A stretch of 64,000 nt of DNA, taken from positions 1-64,000 of the forward strand of contig CAXFZM010000028.1 in the NCBI GenBank assembly GCA_964007475.1. Reading direction: 5' to 3'. The notes under the pieces were generated by a model. It was given only the letters and a program-made list of their open reading frames with translations. It had not been told where the DNA came from and ran no database searches. The stretch's first letter is position 1. Every line of letters starts with the position of its first letter. Positions 1 through 10,397 of the stretch are shown here, piece by piece. The position numbers were made by a program, and so were the translations under genes. Source of the stretch: Hybos culiciformis (taxonomy: Eukaryota; Arthropoda; Insecta; Diptera; Hybotidae).

Positions 1-186
1 CTCCGGATCTAGAAAACCGATTTTCATAAAAATTGCACAGAAAGAAGCGTAATTTCTAGACCTTTAATTTAAGCCAAAAACGGAGGTCCGCCGAAGTCTG
101 GAGCCGGAGTAATGAACAAAAAACCAGCCCAAAGTCAACATTTTATGTGTTAAAGTTAGGGGGTTTGCTCACCTTATCGTTTATTT
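1..186 (+). repeat. Type A monomer (consensus-like, 186 bp)
   Basis: This is the reference unit used for numbering. It has 73 G+C of 186 (39%) and 8 CpG. It carries two XbaI-like TCTAGA sites (8-13 and 55-60), CTCCGG at 1-6 and its inverse CCGGAG at 104-109, and the block GTCCGCCGAAG at 86-96. Runs of A or T occur near 13-16, 21-24, 28-32, 41-43, 53-55, 63-65, 76-80, 118-123, 131-133, 141-144, 152-154 and 164-166. The choice of base 1 is arbitrary, since a tandem repeat has no natural start. Confidence 0.95.
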
Positions 187-371
187 CTCTGGATCTAGAA
201 AACCGATTGTCATAAAAGTTGCACAGAAAGAAGCGTAATTTCTAGACCTTTAATTTAAGCCAAAAACGGAAGTTCTCCGAGGTCTGGAGCCGGAGTAATG
301 AACAAAAAACCAGCCCAAAGTCAACATTTTATGTGTTAAAGTTAGGAATTTGCTCACCTTATCGTTTATTT
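187..371 (+). repeat. Type B monomer (185 bp)
   Basis: Diagnostic bases relative to type A are CTCTGG at the start (a C-to-T change at a CpG), GATTGTCAT instead of GATTTTCAT, AAAAGTTG instead of AAAAATTG, CGGAAGTTCTCCGAGG in place of the CGGAGGTCC block, and GGAATTTG instead of GGGGGTTTG. The last change makes the monomer one base shorter. Type B recurs through the window and almost always follows a type A copy. Confidence 0.93.
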
Positions 372-556
372 CTCCGGATCTAGAAAACCGATTTACATAA
401 AAATTGCACAGAAAGAAGCGTAATTTCTAGACCTTTAATTTAAGCTAAAAACGGAGGTTCTCCGAGGTCTAGAGCCGGAGTAATGAACAAAAAACCAGCC
501 CAAAGTCAACATTTTATGTGTTAAAGTTAGGAATTTGCTCACCTTATCGTTTATTT
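372..556 (+). repeat. Type C monomer (185 bp)
   Basis: Diagnostic bases are GATTTACAT, AAGCTAAAAA instead of AAGCCAAAAA, TTCTCCGAGG, and GTCTAGAGCC instead of GTCTGGAGCC. The last change creates a third TCTAGA site in the monomer. The copy also carries the one-base-shorter GGAATTTG. Type C usually follows type B. Some later copies keep the C body but have the longer GGGGGTTTG tail. Confidence 0.93.
452..464 (+). other. Short perfect hairpin inside the monomer
   Basis: CGGAG (452-456), loop GTT, CTCCG (460-464) form a perfect 5-bp stem with a 3-base loop. This occurs in monomers carrying the CGGAGGTTCTCCGAGG block. Type B changes one stem base but keeps a 4-bp CGGA/TCCG stem. In type A the corresponding CGGAGGTCCG can pair only weakly. 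Another inverted pair, CTCCGG at monomer base 1 and CCGGAG at 104, lies about 100 bp apart. Whether any of these form in the cell is unknown. Confidence 0.6.
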
Positions 557-742
557 CTCCGGATCTAGAAAACCGATTTACATAAAAATTGCACAGAAAG
601 AAGCGTAATTTCTAGACCTTTAATTTAAGCTAAAAACGGAGGTCCGCCGAAGTCTGGAGCCGGAGTAATGAACAAAAAACCAGCCCAAAGTCAACATTTT
701 ATGTGTTAAAGTTAGGGGGTTTGCTCACCTTATCGTATACTT
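557..742 (+). repeat. Type D monomer (186 bp)
   Basis: This copy combines the left side of type C (GATTTACAT, AAGCTAAAAA) with the GTCCGCCGAAG block, GTCTGGAGCC and the GGGGGTTTG tail of type A. It ends in TCGTATACTT, which marks many D copies. The mosaic make-up suggests it arose by exchange between C-like and A-like monomers. Confidence 0.88.
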
Positions 743-1856
743 CTCCGGATCTAGAAAACCGATTTTCATAAAAATTGCACAGAAAGAAGCGTAATTTCTA
801 GACCTTTAATTTAAGCCAAAAACGGAGGTCCGCCGAAGTCTGGAGCCGGAGTAATGAACAAAAAACCAGCCCAAAGTCAACATTTTATGTGTTAAAGTTA
901 GGGGGTTTGCTCACCTTATCGTTTATTTCTCTGGATCTAGAAAACCGATTGTCATAAAAGTTGCACAGAAAGAAGCGTAATTTCTAGACCTTTAATTTAA
1001 GCCAAAAACGGAAGTTCTCCGAGGTCTGGAGCCGGAGTAATGAACAAAAAACCAGCCCAAAGTCAACATTTTATGTGTTAAAGTTAGGAATTTGCTCACC
1101 TTATCGTTTATTTCTCCGGATCTAGAAAACCGATTTACATAAAAATTGCACAGAAAGAAGCGTAATTTCTAGACCTTTAATTTAAGCTAAAAACGGAGGT
1201 TCTCCGAGGTCTAGAGCCGGAGTAATGAACAAAAAACCAGCCCAAAGTCAACATTTTATGTGTTAAAGTTAGGAATTTGCTCACCTTATCGTTTATTTCT
1301 CCGGATCTAGAAAACCGATTTACATAAAAATTGCACAGAAAGAAGCGTAATTTCTAGACCTTTAATTTAAGCTAAAAACGGAGGTCCGCCGAAGTCTGGA
1401 GCCGGAGTAATGGACAAAAAACCAGCCCAAAGTCAACATTTTATGTGTTAAAGTTAGGGAGTTTGCTCACCTTATCGTTTATTTCTCCGGATCTAGAAAA
1501 CCGATTTTCATAAAAATTGCACAGAAACAAGCGTAATTTCTAGACCTTTAATTTAAGCCAAAAACGGAGGTCCGCCGAAGTCTGGAGCCGGAGTAATGAA
1601 CAAAAAACCAGCCCAAAGTCAACATTTTATGTGTTAAAGTTAGGGGGTTTGCTCACCTTATCGTTTACTTCTCCGGATCTAGAAAACCGATTTTCATAAA
1701 AATTGCACAGAAAGAAGCGTAATTTCTAGACCTTTAGTTTAAGCCAAAAAAGGAGGTCCGCCGAAGTCTGGAGCCGAAGTAATGAACAAAAAACCAGCCC
1801 AAAGTCAACATTTTATGTGTTAAAGTTAGGGGGTTAGCTCACCTTATCGTTTATTT

Positions 1857-2228
1857 CTCCGGATCTAGAAAACCGATTTTCATAAAAATTGCACAGAAAG
1901 AAGCGTAATTTCTAGACCTTTAGTTTAAGCCAAAAAAGGAGGTCCGCCAAAGTCTGGAGCCGGAGTAATGAACAAAAATCCGGCGCAAAGTCAACATTTT
2001 ATGTGTTAAAGTTAGGTGGTTTGCTCACCTTATCGTTTATTTCTCCGGATCTAGAAAACCGATTTTCATAAAAATTGCACAGAAAGAAGCGTAATTTCTA
2101 GACCTTTAGTTTAAGCCAAAAAAGGAGGTTCTCCGAGGTCTAGGGCCGGAGTAATGAACAAAAAACCAGCCCAAAGTCAACATTTTATGTGTTAAAGTTA
2201 GGGGGTTTGCTCACCTTATCGTTTATTT
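1857..2228 (+). repeat. Two A-like monomers with TTTAGTTT
   Basis: Both copies (1857 and 2043) carry TTTAGTTTAAGCC with AAAAAAGGAGG, a recurrent linked pair. The first also has CGCCAAAG and a private ATCCGGCGCAAAG replacing the usual ACCAGCCCAAAG. The second joins the TTTAGTTT left part to the TTCTCCGAGG and CTAGGGCC right part, so it looks chimeric. Confidence 0.8.
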
Positions 2229-4459
2229 CTCTGGATCTAGAAAACTGATTTTCATAAAAATTGCACAGAAAGAAGCGTAATTTCTAGACCTTTAAATTAA
2301 GCCAAAAACGGAGGTTCTCTGAGGTCTGGAGCCGGAGTAATGAACAAAAAACCAGCCCAAAGTCAACATTTTATGTGTTAAAGTTAGGGGGTTTGCTCAC
2401 CTTATCGTTTACTTCTCCGGATCTAGAAAACCGATTTTCATAAAAATTGCACAGAAAGAAGCGTAATTTCTAGACCTTTAATTTAAGCTAAAAACGAAGG
2501 TCCGCCGAAGTCTGGAGCCGGAGTAATGAACAAAAAACCAGCCCAAAGTCAACATTTTATGTGTTAAAGTTAGGGGGTTTGCTCACCTTATCGTATACTT
2601 CTCCGGATCTAGAAAACCGATTTTCATAAAAATTGCACAGAAAGAAGCGTAATTTCTAGACCTTTAAATTAAGCCAAAAACGGAGGTTCTCTGAGGTCTG
2701 GAGCCGGAGTAATGAACAAAAAACCAGCCCAAAGTCAACATTTTATGTGTTAAAGTTAGGGGGTTTGCTCACCTTATCGTTTACTTCTCCGGATCTAGAA
2801 AACCGATTTTCATAAAAATTGCACAGAAAGAAGCGTAATTTCTAGACCTTTAATTTAAGCCAAAAACGGAGGTTCTCCGAGGTCTGGAGCCGGAGTAATG
2901 AACCAAAAACCAGCCCAAAGTCAACATTTTATGTGTTAAAGTTAGGGGGTTTGCTCACCTTATCGTTTATTTCTCCGGATCTAGAAAACCGATTTTCATA
3001 AAAATTGCACAGAAAGAAGCGTAATTTCTAGACCTTTAAATTAAGCCAAAAACGGAGGTTCTCTGAGGTCTGGAGCCGGAGTAATGAACAAAAAACCAGC
3101 CCAAAGTCAACATTTTATGTGTTAAAGTTAGGGGGTTTGCTCACCTTATCGTTTACTTCTCCGGATCTAGAAAACCGATTTTCATAAAAATTGCACAGAA
3201 AGAAGCGTAATTTCTAGACCTTTAATTTAAGCCAAAAACGGAGGTTCTCCGAGGTCTAGGGCCGGAGTAATGAACAAAAAACCAGCCCAAAGTCAACATT
3301 TTATGTGTTAAAGTTAGGGGGTTTGCTCACCTTATCGTTTATTTCTCTGGATCTAGAAAACCGATTTTCATAAAAATTGCACAGAAAGAAGCGTAATTTC
3401 TACACCTTTAATTTAAGCCAAAAACGGAGGTTCTCCGAGGTCTAGAGCCGGAGTAATGAACAAAAAACCAGCCCAAAGTCAACATTTTATGTGTTAAAGT
3501 TAGGGGGTTTGCTCACCTTATCGTTTACTTCTCCGGATCTAGAAAACCGATTTTCATAAAAATTGCACAGAAAGAAGCGTAATTTCTAGACCTTTAATTT
3601 AAGCTAAAAACGGAGGTCCGCCGAAGTCTGGAGCCGGAGTAATGAACAAAAAACCAGGCAAAGTCAACATTTTAGGTGTTAAAGTTAGGGGGTTTGCTCA
3701 CCTTATCGTTTATTTCTCCGGATCTAGAAAACCGATTTTCATAAAAATTGCACAGAAAGAAGCGTAATTTCTAGACCTTTAAATTAAGCCAAAAACGGAG
3801 GTTCTCTGAGGTCTGGAGCCGGAGTAATGAACAAAAAACCAGCCCAAAGTCAACATTTTATGTGTTAAAGTTAGGGGGTTTGCTCACCTTATCGTTTACT
3901 TCTCCGGATCTAGAAAACCGATTTTCATAAAAATTGCACAGAAAGAAGCGTAATTTCTAGACCTTTAATTTAAGCTAAAAACGGAGGTCCGCCGAAGTCT
4001 GGAGCCGGAGTAATGAACAAAAAACCAGCCCAAAGTCAACATTTTATGTGTTAAAGTTAGGGGGTTTGCTCACCTTATCGTATACTTCTAAGGATCTAGA
4101 AAACCGATTTTCATAAAAATTGCACAGAAAGAAGCGTAATTTCTAGACCTTTAAATTAAGCCAAAAACGGAGGTTCTCTGAGGTCTGGAGCCGGAGTAAT
4201 GAACAAAAAACCAGCCCAAAGTCAACATTTTATGTGTTAAAGTTAGGGGGTTTGCTCACCTTATCGTTTACTTCTCCGGATCTAGAAAACCGATTTTCAT
4301 AAAAATTGCACAGAAAGAAGCGTAATTTCTAGACCTTTAATTTAAGCCAAAAACGGAGGTTCTCCGAGGTCTGGAGCCGGAGTAATGAACCAAAAACCAG
4401 CCCAAAGTCAACATTTTAGGTGTTAAAGTTAGGGGGTTTGCTCACCTTATCGTTTATTT
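2229..4459 (+). repeat. Dimer-like patch marked by TTTAAATTAAG monomers
   Basis: Monomers at 2229, 2601, 2973, 3716 and 4088 carry TTTAAATTAAG with TTCTCTGAGG. The monomers between them do not, and the alternation skips only 3345. This gives a local repeat of about 372 bp superimposed on the 186-bp period. The copy at 3531 is 185 bp because CCAGCCCAAAG is shortened to CCAGGCAAAG. The copy at 4088 opens with CTAAGGATCT, a marker seen again at 12817. Confidence 0.8.
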
Positions 4460-6315
4460 CTCCGGATCTAGAAAACCGATTTTCATAAAAATTGCACAGA
4501 AAGAAGCGTAATTTCTAGACCTTTAATTTAAGCCAAAAACGGAGGTCCGCCGAAGTCTGGAGCCGGAGTAATGAACAAAAAACCAGCCCAAAGTCAACAT
4601 TTTATGTGTTAAAGTTAGGGGGTTTGCTCACCTTATCGTTTATTTCTCTGGATCTAGAAAACCGATTGTCATAAAAGTTGCACAGAAAGAAGCGTAATTT
4701 CTAGACCTTTAATTTAAGCCAAAAACGGAAGTTCTCCGAGGTCTGGAGCCGGAGTAATGAACAAAAAACCAGCCCAAAGTCAACATTTTATGTGTTAAAG
4801 TTAGGAATTTGCTCACCTTATCGTTTATTTCTCCGGATCTAGAAAACCGATTTACATAAAAATTGCACAGAAAGAAGCGTAATTTCTAGACCTTTAATTT
4901 AAGCTAAAAACGAAGGTTCTCCGAGGTCTAGAGCCGGAGTAATGAACAAAAAACCAGCCCAAAGTCAACATTTTATGTGTTAAAGTTAGGAATTTGCTCA
5001 CCTTATCGTTTATTTCTCCGGATCTAGAAAACCGATTTACATAAAAATTGCACAGAAAGAAGCGTAATTTCTAGACCTTTAATTTAAGCTAAAAACGGAG
5101 GTCCGCCGAAGTCTGGAGCCGGAGTAATGAACAAAAAACCAGCCCAAAGTCAACATTTTATGTGTTAAAGTTAGGGGGTTTGCTCACCTTATCGTATACT
5201 TCTCCGGATCTAGAAAACCGATTTTCATAAAAATTGCACAGAAAGAAGCGTAATTTCTAGACCTTTAATTTAAGCCAAAAACGGAGGTCCGCCGAAGTCT
5301 GGAGCCGGAGTAATGAACAAAAAACCAGCCCAAAGTCAACATTTTATGTGTTAAAGTTAGGGGGTTTGCTCACCTTATCGTTTATTTCTCTGGATCTAGA
5401 AAACCGATTGTCACAAAAGTTGCACAGAAAGAAGCGTAATTTCTAGACCTTTAATTTAAGCCAAAAACGGAAGTTCTCCGAGGTCTGGAGCCGGAGTAAT
5501 GAACAAAAAACCAGCCCAAAGTCAACATTTTATGTGTTAAAGTTAGGAATTTGCTCACCTTATCGTTTATTTCTCCGGATCTAGAAAACCGATTTACATA
5601 AAAATTGCACAGAAAGAAGCGTAATTTCTAGACCTTTAATTTAAGCTAAAAACGGAGGTTCTCCGAGGTCTAGAGCCGGAGTAATGAACAAAAAACCAGC
5701 CCAAAGTCAACATTTTATGTGTTAAAGTTAGGAATTTGCTCACCTTATCGTTTATTTCTCCGGATCTAGAAAACCGATTTACATAAAAATTGCACAGAAA
5801 GAAGCGTAATTTCTAGACCTTTAATTTAAGCTAAAAACGGAGGTCCGCCGAAGTCTGGAGCCGGAGTAATGGACAAAAAACCAGCCCAAAGTCAACATTT
5901 TATGTGTTAAAGTTAGGGAGTTTGCTCACCTTATCGTTTATTTCTCCGGATCTAGAAAACCGATTTTCATAAAAATTGCACAGAAACAAGCGTAATTTCT
6001 AGACCTTTAATTTAAGCCAAAAACGGAGGTCCGCCGAAGTCTGGAGCCGGAGTAATGAACAAAAAACCAGCCCAAAGTCAACATTTTATGTGTTAAAGTT
6101 AGGGGGTTTGCTCACCTTATCGTTTACTTCTCCGGATCTAGAAAACCGATTTTCATAAAAATTGCACAGAAAGAAGCGTAATTTCTAGACCTTTAGTTTA
6201 AGCCAAAAAAGGAGGTCCGCCGAAGTCTGGAGCCGGAGTAATGAACAAAAAACCAGCCCAAAGTCAACATTTTATGTGTTAAAGTTAGGGGGTTTGCTCA
6301 CCTTATCGTTTATTT
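4460..6315 (+). repeat. Ten-monomer block, copy 2 of the 4459-bp-offset duplication
   Basis: This block repeats 1-1856 with the same order A-B-C-D-A-B-C-D-A-A' and the same rare markers. Small private changes distinguish it, for example GATTGTCACAAAAG near 5408 and CGAAGGTTC near 4910. They show it has drifted only slightly since duplication. Confidence 0.88.
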
Positions 6316-7570
6316 CTCCGTATCTAGAAAACCGATTTTCATAAAAATTGCACAGAAAGAAGCGTAATTTCTAGACCTTTAATTTAAGCCAAAAACGGAG
6401 GTTCTCCGAGGTCTGGAGCCGGAGTAATGAACCAAAAACCAGCCCAAAGTCAACATTTTAGGTGTTAAAGTTAGGGGGTTTGCTCACCTTATCGTTTATT
6501 TCTCCGGATCTAGAAAACCGATTTACATAAAAATTGCACAGAAAGAAGCGTAATTTCTAGACCTTTAAATTAAGCCAAAAACGGAGGTTCTCTGAGGTCT
6601 GGAGCCGGAGTAATGAACAAAAAACCAGCCCAAAGTCAACATTTTATGTGTTAAAGTTAGGGGGTTTGCTCACCTTATCGTTTACTTCTCCGGATCTAGA
6701 AAACCGATTTTCATAAAAATTGCACAGAAAGAAGCGTAATTTCTAGACCTTTAATTTAAGCCAAAAACGGAGGTTCTCCGAGGTCTGGAGCCGGAGTAAT
6801 GAACCAAAAACCAGCCCAAAGTCAACATTTTAGGTGTTAAAGTTAGGGGGTTTGCTCACCTTATCGTTTATTTCTCCGGATCTAGAAAACCGATTTTCAT
6901 AAAAATTGCACAGAAAGAAGCGTAATTTCTAGACCTTTAATTTAAGCCAAAAACGGAGGTCCGCCGAAGTCTGGAGCCGGAGTAATGAACAAAAAACCAG
7001 CCCAAAGTCAACATTTTATGTGTTAAAGTTAGGGGGTTTGCTCACCTTATCGTTTATTTCTCTGGATCTAGAAAACCGATTGTCATAAAAGTTGCACAGA
7101 AAGAAGCGTAATTTCTAGACCTTTAATTTAAGCCAAAAACGGAAGTTCTCCGAGGTCTGGAGCCGGAGTAATGAACAAAAAACCAGCCCAAAGTCAACAT
7201 TTTATGTGTTAAAGTTAGGAATTTGCTCACCTTATCGTTTATTTCTCCGGATCTAGAAAACCGATTTACATAAAAATTGCACAGAAAGAAGCGTAATTTC
7301 TAGACCTTTAATTTAAGCTAAAAACGGAGGTTCTCCGAGGTCTAGAGCCGGAGTAATGAACAAAAAACCAGCCCAAAGTCAACATTTTATGTGTTAAAGT
7401 TAGGAATTTGCTCACCTTATCGTTTATTTCTCCGGATCTAGAAAACCGATTTACATAAAAATTGCACAGAAAGAAGCGTAATTTCTAGACCTTTAATTTA
7501 AGCTAAAAACGGAGGTCCGCCGAAGTCTGGAGCCGGAGTAATGAACAAAAAACCAGCCCAAAGTCAACAT
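6130..7570 (+). repeat. Nine-monomer offset (1671 bp) duplication, copy 1
   Basis: The series TTTAGTTT monomer (6130), CTCCGTATCT monomer (6316), TTTAAATT monomer, GAACCAAAAACC/TTTTAGGTG monomer, then A-B-C-D is repeated at 7801 and after. The rare CTCCGTATCT start at 6316 recurs at 7987, giving 1671 bp, or nine monomers minus three one-base deletions. The D copies diverge at their tails, which marks the right edge. Confidence 0.84.
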
Positions 7571-7800
7571 TTTATGTGTTAAAGTTAGGAATTTGCTCAC
7601 CTTATCGTTTATTTCTCCGGATCTAGAAAACCGATTTACATAAAAATTGCACAGAAAGAAGCGTAATTTCTAGACCTTTAAATTAAGCCAAAAACGGAGG
7701 TTCTCTGAGGTCTGGAGCCGGAGTAATGAACAAAAAACCAGCCCAAAGTCAACATTTTATGTGTTAAAGTTAGGGGGTTTGCTCACCTTATCGTTTACTT

Positions 7801-9241
7801 CTCCGGATCTAGAAAACCGATTTTCATAAAAATTGCACAGAAAGAAGCGTAATTTCTAGACCTTTAGTTTAAGCCAAAAAAGGAGGTCCGCCGAAGTCTG
7901 GAGCCGGAGTAATGAACAAAAAACCAGCCCAAAGTCAACATTTTATGTGTTAAAGTTAGGGGGTTTGCTCACCTTATCGTTTATTTCTCCGTATCTAGAA
8001 AACCGATTTTCATAAAAATTGCACAGAAAGAAGCGTAATTTCTAGACCTTTAATTTAAGCCAAAAACGGAGGTTCTCCGAGGTCTGGAGCCGGAGTAATG
8101 AACCAAAAACCAGCCCAAAGTCAACATTTTAGGTGTTAAAGTTAGGGGGTTTGCTCACCTTATCGTTTATTTCTCCGGATCTAGAAAACCGATTTACATA
8201 AAAATTGCACAGAAAGAAGCGTAATTTCTAGACCTTTAAATTAAGCCAAAAACGGAGGTTCTCTGAGGTCTGGAGCCGGAGTAATGAACAAAAAACCAGC
8301 CCAAAGTCAACATTTTATGTGTTAAAGTTAGGGGGTTTGCTCACCTTATCGTTTACTTCTCCGGATCTAGAAAACCGATTTTCATAAAAATTGCACAGAA
8401 AGAAGCGTAATTTCTAGACCTTTAATTTAAGCCAAAAACGGAGGTTCTCCGAGGTCTGGAGCCGGAGTAATGAACCAAAAACCAGCCCAAAGTCAACATT
8501 TTAGGTGTTAAAGTTAGGGGGTTTGCTCACCTTATCGTTTATTTCTCCGGATCTAGAAAACCGATTTTCATAAAAATTGCACAGAAAGAAGCGTAATTTC
8601 TAGACCTTTAATTTAAGCCAAAAACGGAGGTCCGCCGAAGTCTGGAGCCGGAGTAATGAACAAAAAACCAGCCCAAAGTCAACATTTTATGTGTTAAAGT
8701 TAGGGGGTTTGCTCACCTTATCGTTTATTTCTCTGGATCTAGAAAACCGATTGTCATAAAAGTTGCACAGAAAGAAGCGTAATTTCTAGACCTTTAATTT
8801 AAGCCAAAAACGGAAGTTCTCCGAGGTCTGGAGCCGGAGTAATGAACAAAAAACCAGCCCAAAGTCAACATTTTATGTGTTAAAGTTAGGAATTTGCTCA
8901 CCTTATCGTTTATTTCTCCGGATCTAGAAAACCGATTTACATAAAAATTGCACAGAAAGAAGCGTAATTTCTAGACCTTTAATTTAAGCTAAAAACGGAG
9001 GTTCTCCGAGGTCTAGAGCCGGAGTAATGAACAAAAAACCAGCCCAAAGTCAACATTTTATGTGTTAAAGTTAGGAATTTGCTCACCTTATCGTTTATTT
9101 CTCCGGATCTAGAAAACCGATTTACATAAAAATTGCACAGAAAGAAGCGTAATTTCTAGACCTTTAATTTAAGCTAAAAACGGAGGTCCGCCGAAGTCTG
9201 GAGCCGGAGTAATGAACAAAAAACCAGCCCAAAGTCAACAT
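7801..9241 (+). repeat. Nine-monomer offset (1671 bp) duplication, copy 2
   Basis: This is the second copy of the block starting at 6130, in the same monomer order with CTCCGTATCT at 7987 and GAACCAAAAACC with TTTTAGGTG just after it. The CTCCGTATCT marker appears again at 10027 and 16897, in other surroundings, so this monomer has been moved more than once. Confidence 0.84.
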
Positions 9242-10397
9242 TTTATGTGTTAAAGTTAGGGGGTTTGCTCACCTTATCGTATACTTCTCCGGATCTAGAA
9301 AACCGATTTTCATAAAAATTGCACAGAAAGAAGCGTAATTTCTAGACCTTTAATTTAAGCCAAAAACGGAGGTCCGCCGAAGTCTGGAGCCGGAGTAATG
9401 AACAAAAAACCAGCCCAAAGTCAACATTTTATGTGTTAAAGTTAGGGGGTTTGCTCACCTTATCGTTTATTTCTCTGGATCTAGAAAACCGATTGTCATA
9501 AAAGTTGCACAGAAAGAAGCGTAATTTCTAGACCTTTAATTTAAGCCAAAAACGGAAGTTCTCCGAGGTCTGGAGCCGGAGTAATGAACAAAAAACCAGC
9601 CCAAAGTCAACATTTTATGTGTTAAAGTTAGGAATTTGCTCACCTTATCGTTTATTTCTCCGGATCTAGAAAACCGATTTACATAAAAATTGCACAGAAA
9701 GAAGCGTAATTTCTAGACCTTTAATTTAAGCTAAAAACGGAGGTTCTCCGAGGTCTAGAGCCGGAGTAATGAACAAAAAACCAGCCCAAAGTCATTTTAT
9801 GTGTTAAAGTTAGGGGGTTTGCTCACCTTATCGTTTACTTCTCCGGATCTAGAAAACCGATTTTCATAAAAATTGCACAGAAAGAAGCGTAATTTCTAGA
9901 CCTTTAGTTTAAGCCAAAAAAGGAGGTCCGCCGAAGTCTGGAGCCGGAGTAATGAACAAAAAACCAGCCCAAAGTCAACATTTTATGTGTTAAAGTTAGG
10001 GGGTTTGCTCACCTTATCGTTTATTTCTCCGTATCTAGAAAACCGATTTTCATAAAAATTGCACAGAAAGAAGCGTAATTTCTAGACCTTTAGTTTAAGC
10101 CAAAAAAGGAGGTCCGCCGAAGTCTGGAGCCGGAGTAATGAACAAAAAACCAGCCCAAAGTCAACATTTTATGTGTTAAAGTTAGGAATTTGCTCACCTT
10201 ATCGTTTATTTCTCCGGATCTAGAAAACCGATTTACATAAAAATTGCACAGAAAGAAGCGTAATTTCTAGACCTTTAATTTAAGCCAAAAACGGAGGTTC
10301 TCCGAGGTCTGGAGCCGGAGTAATGAACCAAAAACCAGCCCAAAGTCAACATTTTAGGTGTTAAAGTTAGGGGGTTTGCTCACCTTATCGTTTATTT
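9242..10397 (+). repeat. Mixed monomers with a 3-bp-deleted C copy
   Basis: An A-B-C series starts at 9287. Its C copy (9658) has GTCATTTTATG where GTCAACATTTTATG is normal, a loss of three bases. The same deletion occurs at 16661 and 17401. It is followed by a TTTAGTTT monomer (9841) and another CTCCGTATCT monomer (10027). Nothing other than satellite is present. Confidence 0.8.

Larger units (their letters stand above)
1..1484 (+). repeat. Tandem pair of A-B-C-D tetramers (742 bp each)
   Basis: Monomers at 1, 187, 372 and 557 repeat in the same order at 743, 929, 1114 and 1299, with unit length 742 bp (186+185+185+186). The second D differs slightly, having ATGGAC for ATGAAC and GGGAGTTTG for the tail. 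Full A-B-C-D blocks also start near 4460, 5202, 6874, 8545, 13189 and 14859, so this tetramer is the basic higher-order unit of the left third of the window. Confidence 0.92.
1..1856 (+). repeat. Ten-monomer block, copy 1 of a 4459-bp-offset duplication
   Basis: Bases 1-1856 match 4460-6315 monomer for monomer. Rare shared markers fix the offset at exactly 4459 bp (24 monomers): ATGGAC (T at 1411 and 5870) and CAGAAACAAG (C at 1522 and 5981). The match fails beyond 1857, where the copy at 6316 instead begins with the CTCCGTATCT variant. Confidence 0.88.

Noticed and set aside
84..93. Pol III B-box-like GGTTCTCC
   Set aside because: It resembles the first bases of a B box but lacks the rest of the motif and has no A box at suitable spacing.
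81..96. CENP-B-box-like site
   Set aside because: On the reverse strand the GTCCGCCGAAG block has the CGAA and one spaced T of the CENP-B core but lacks the CCCG part. Only half the required bases match.
141..151. Yeast ARS-consensus-like TTTTATGTGTT
   Set aside because: It matches 10 of 11 positions of the budding-yeast consensus, but nothing suggests a yeast host and near matches are common in A+T-rich DNA.
155..161. TTAGGG telomere-like motif
   Set aside because: A single TTAGGG per monomer followed by more G, with no tandem hexamers, so this is coincidental.
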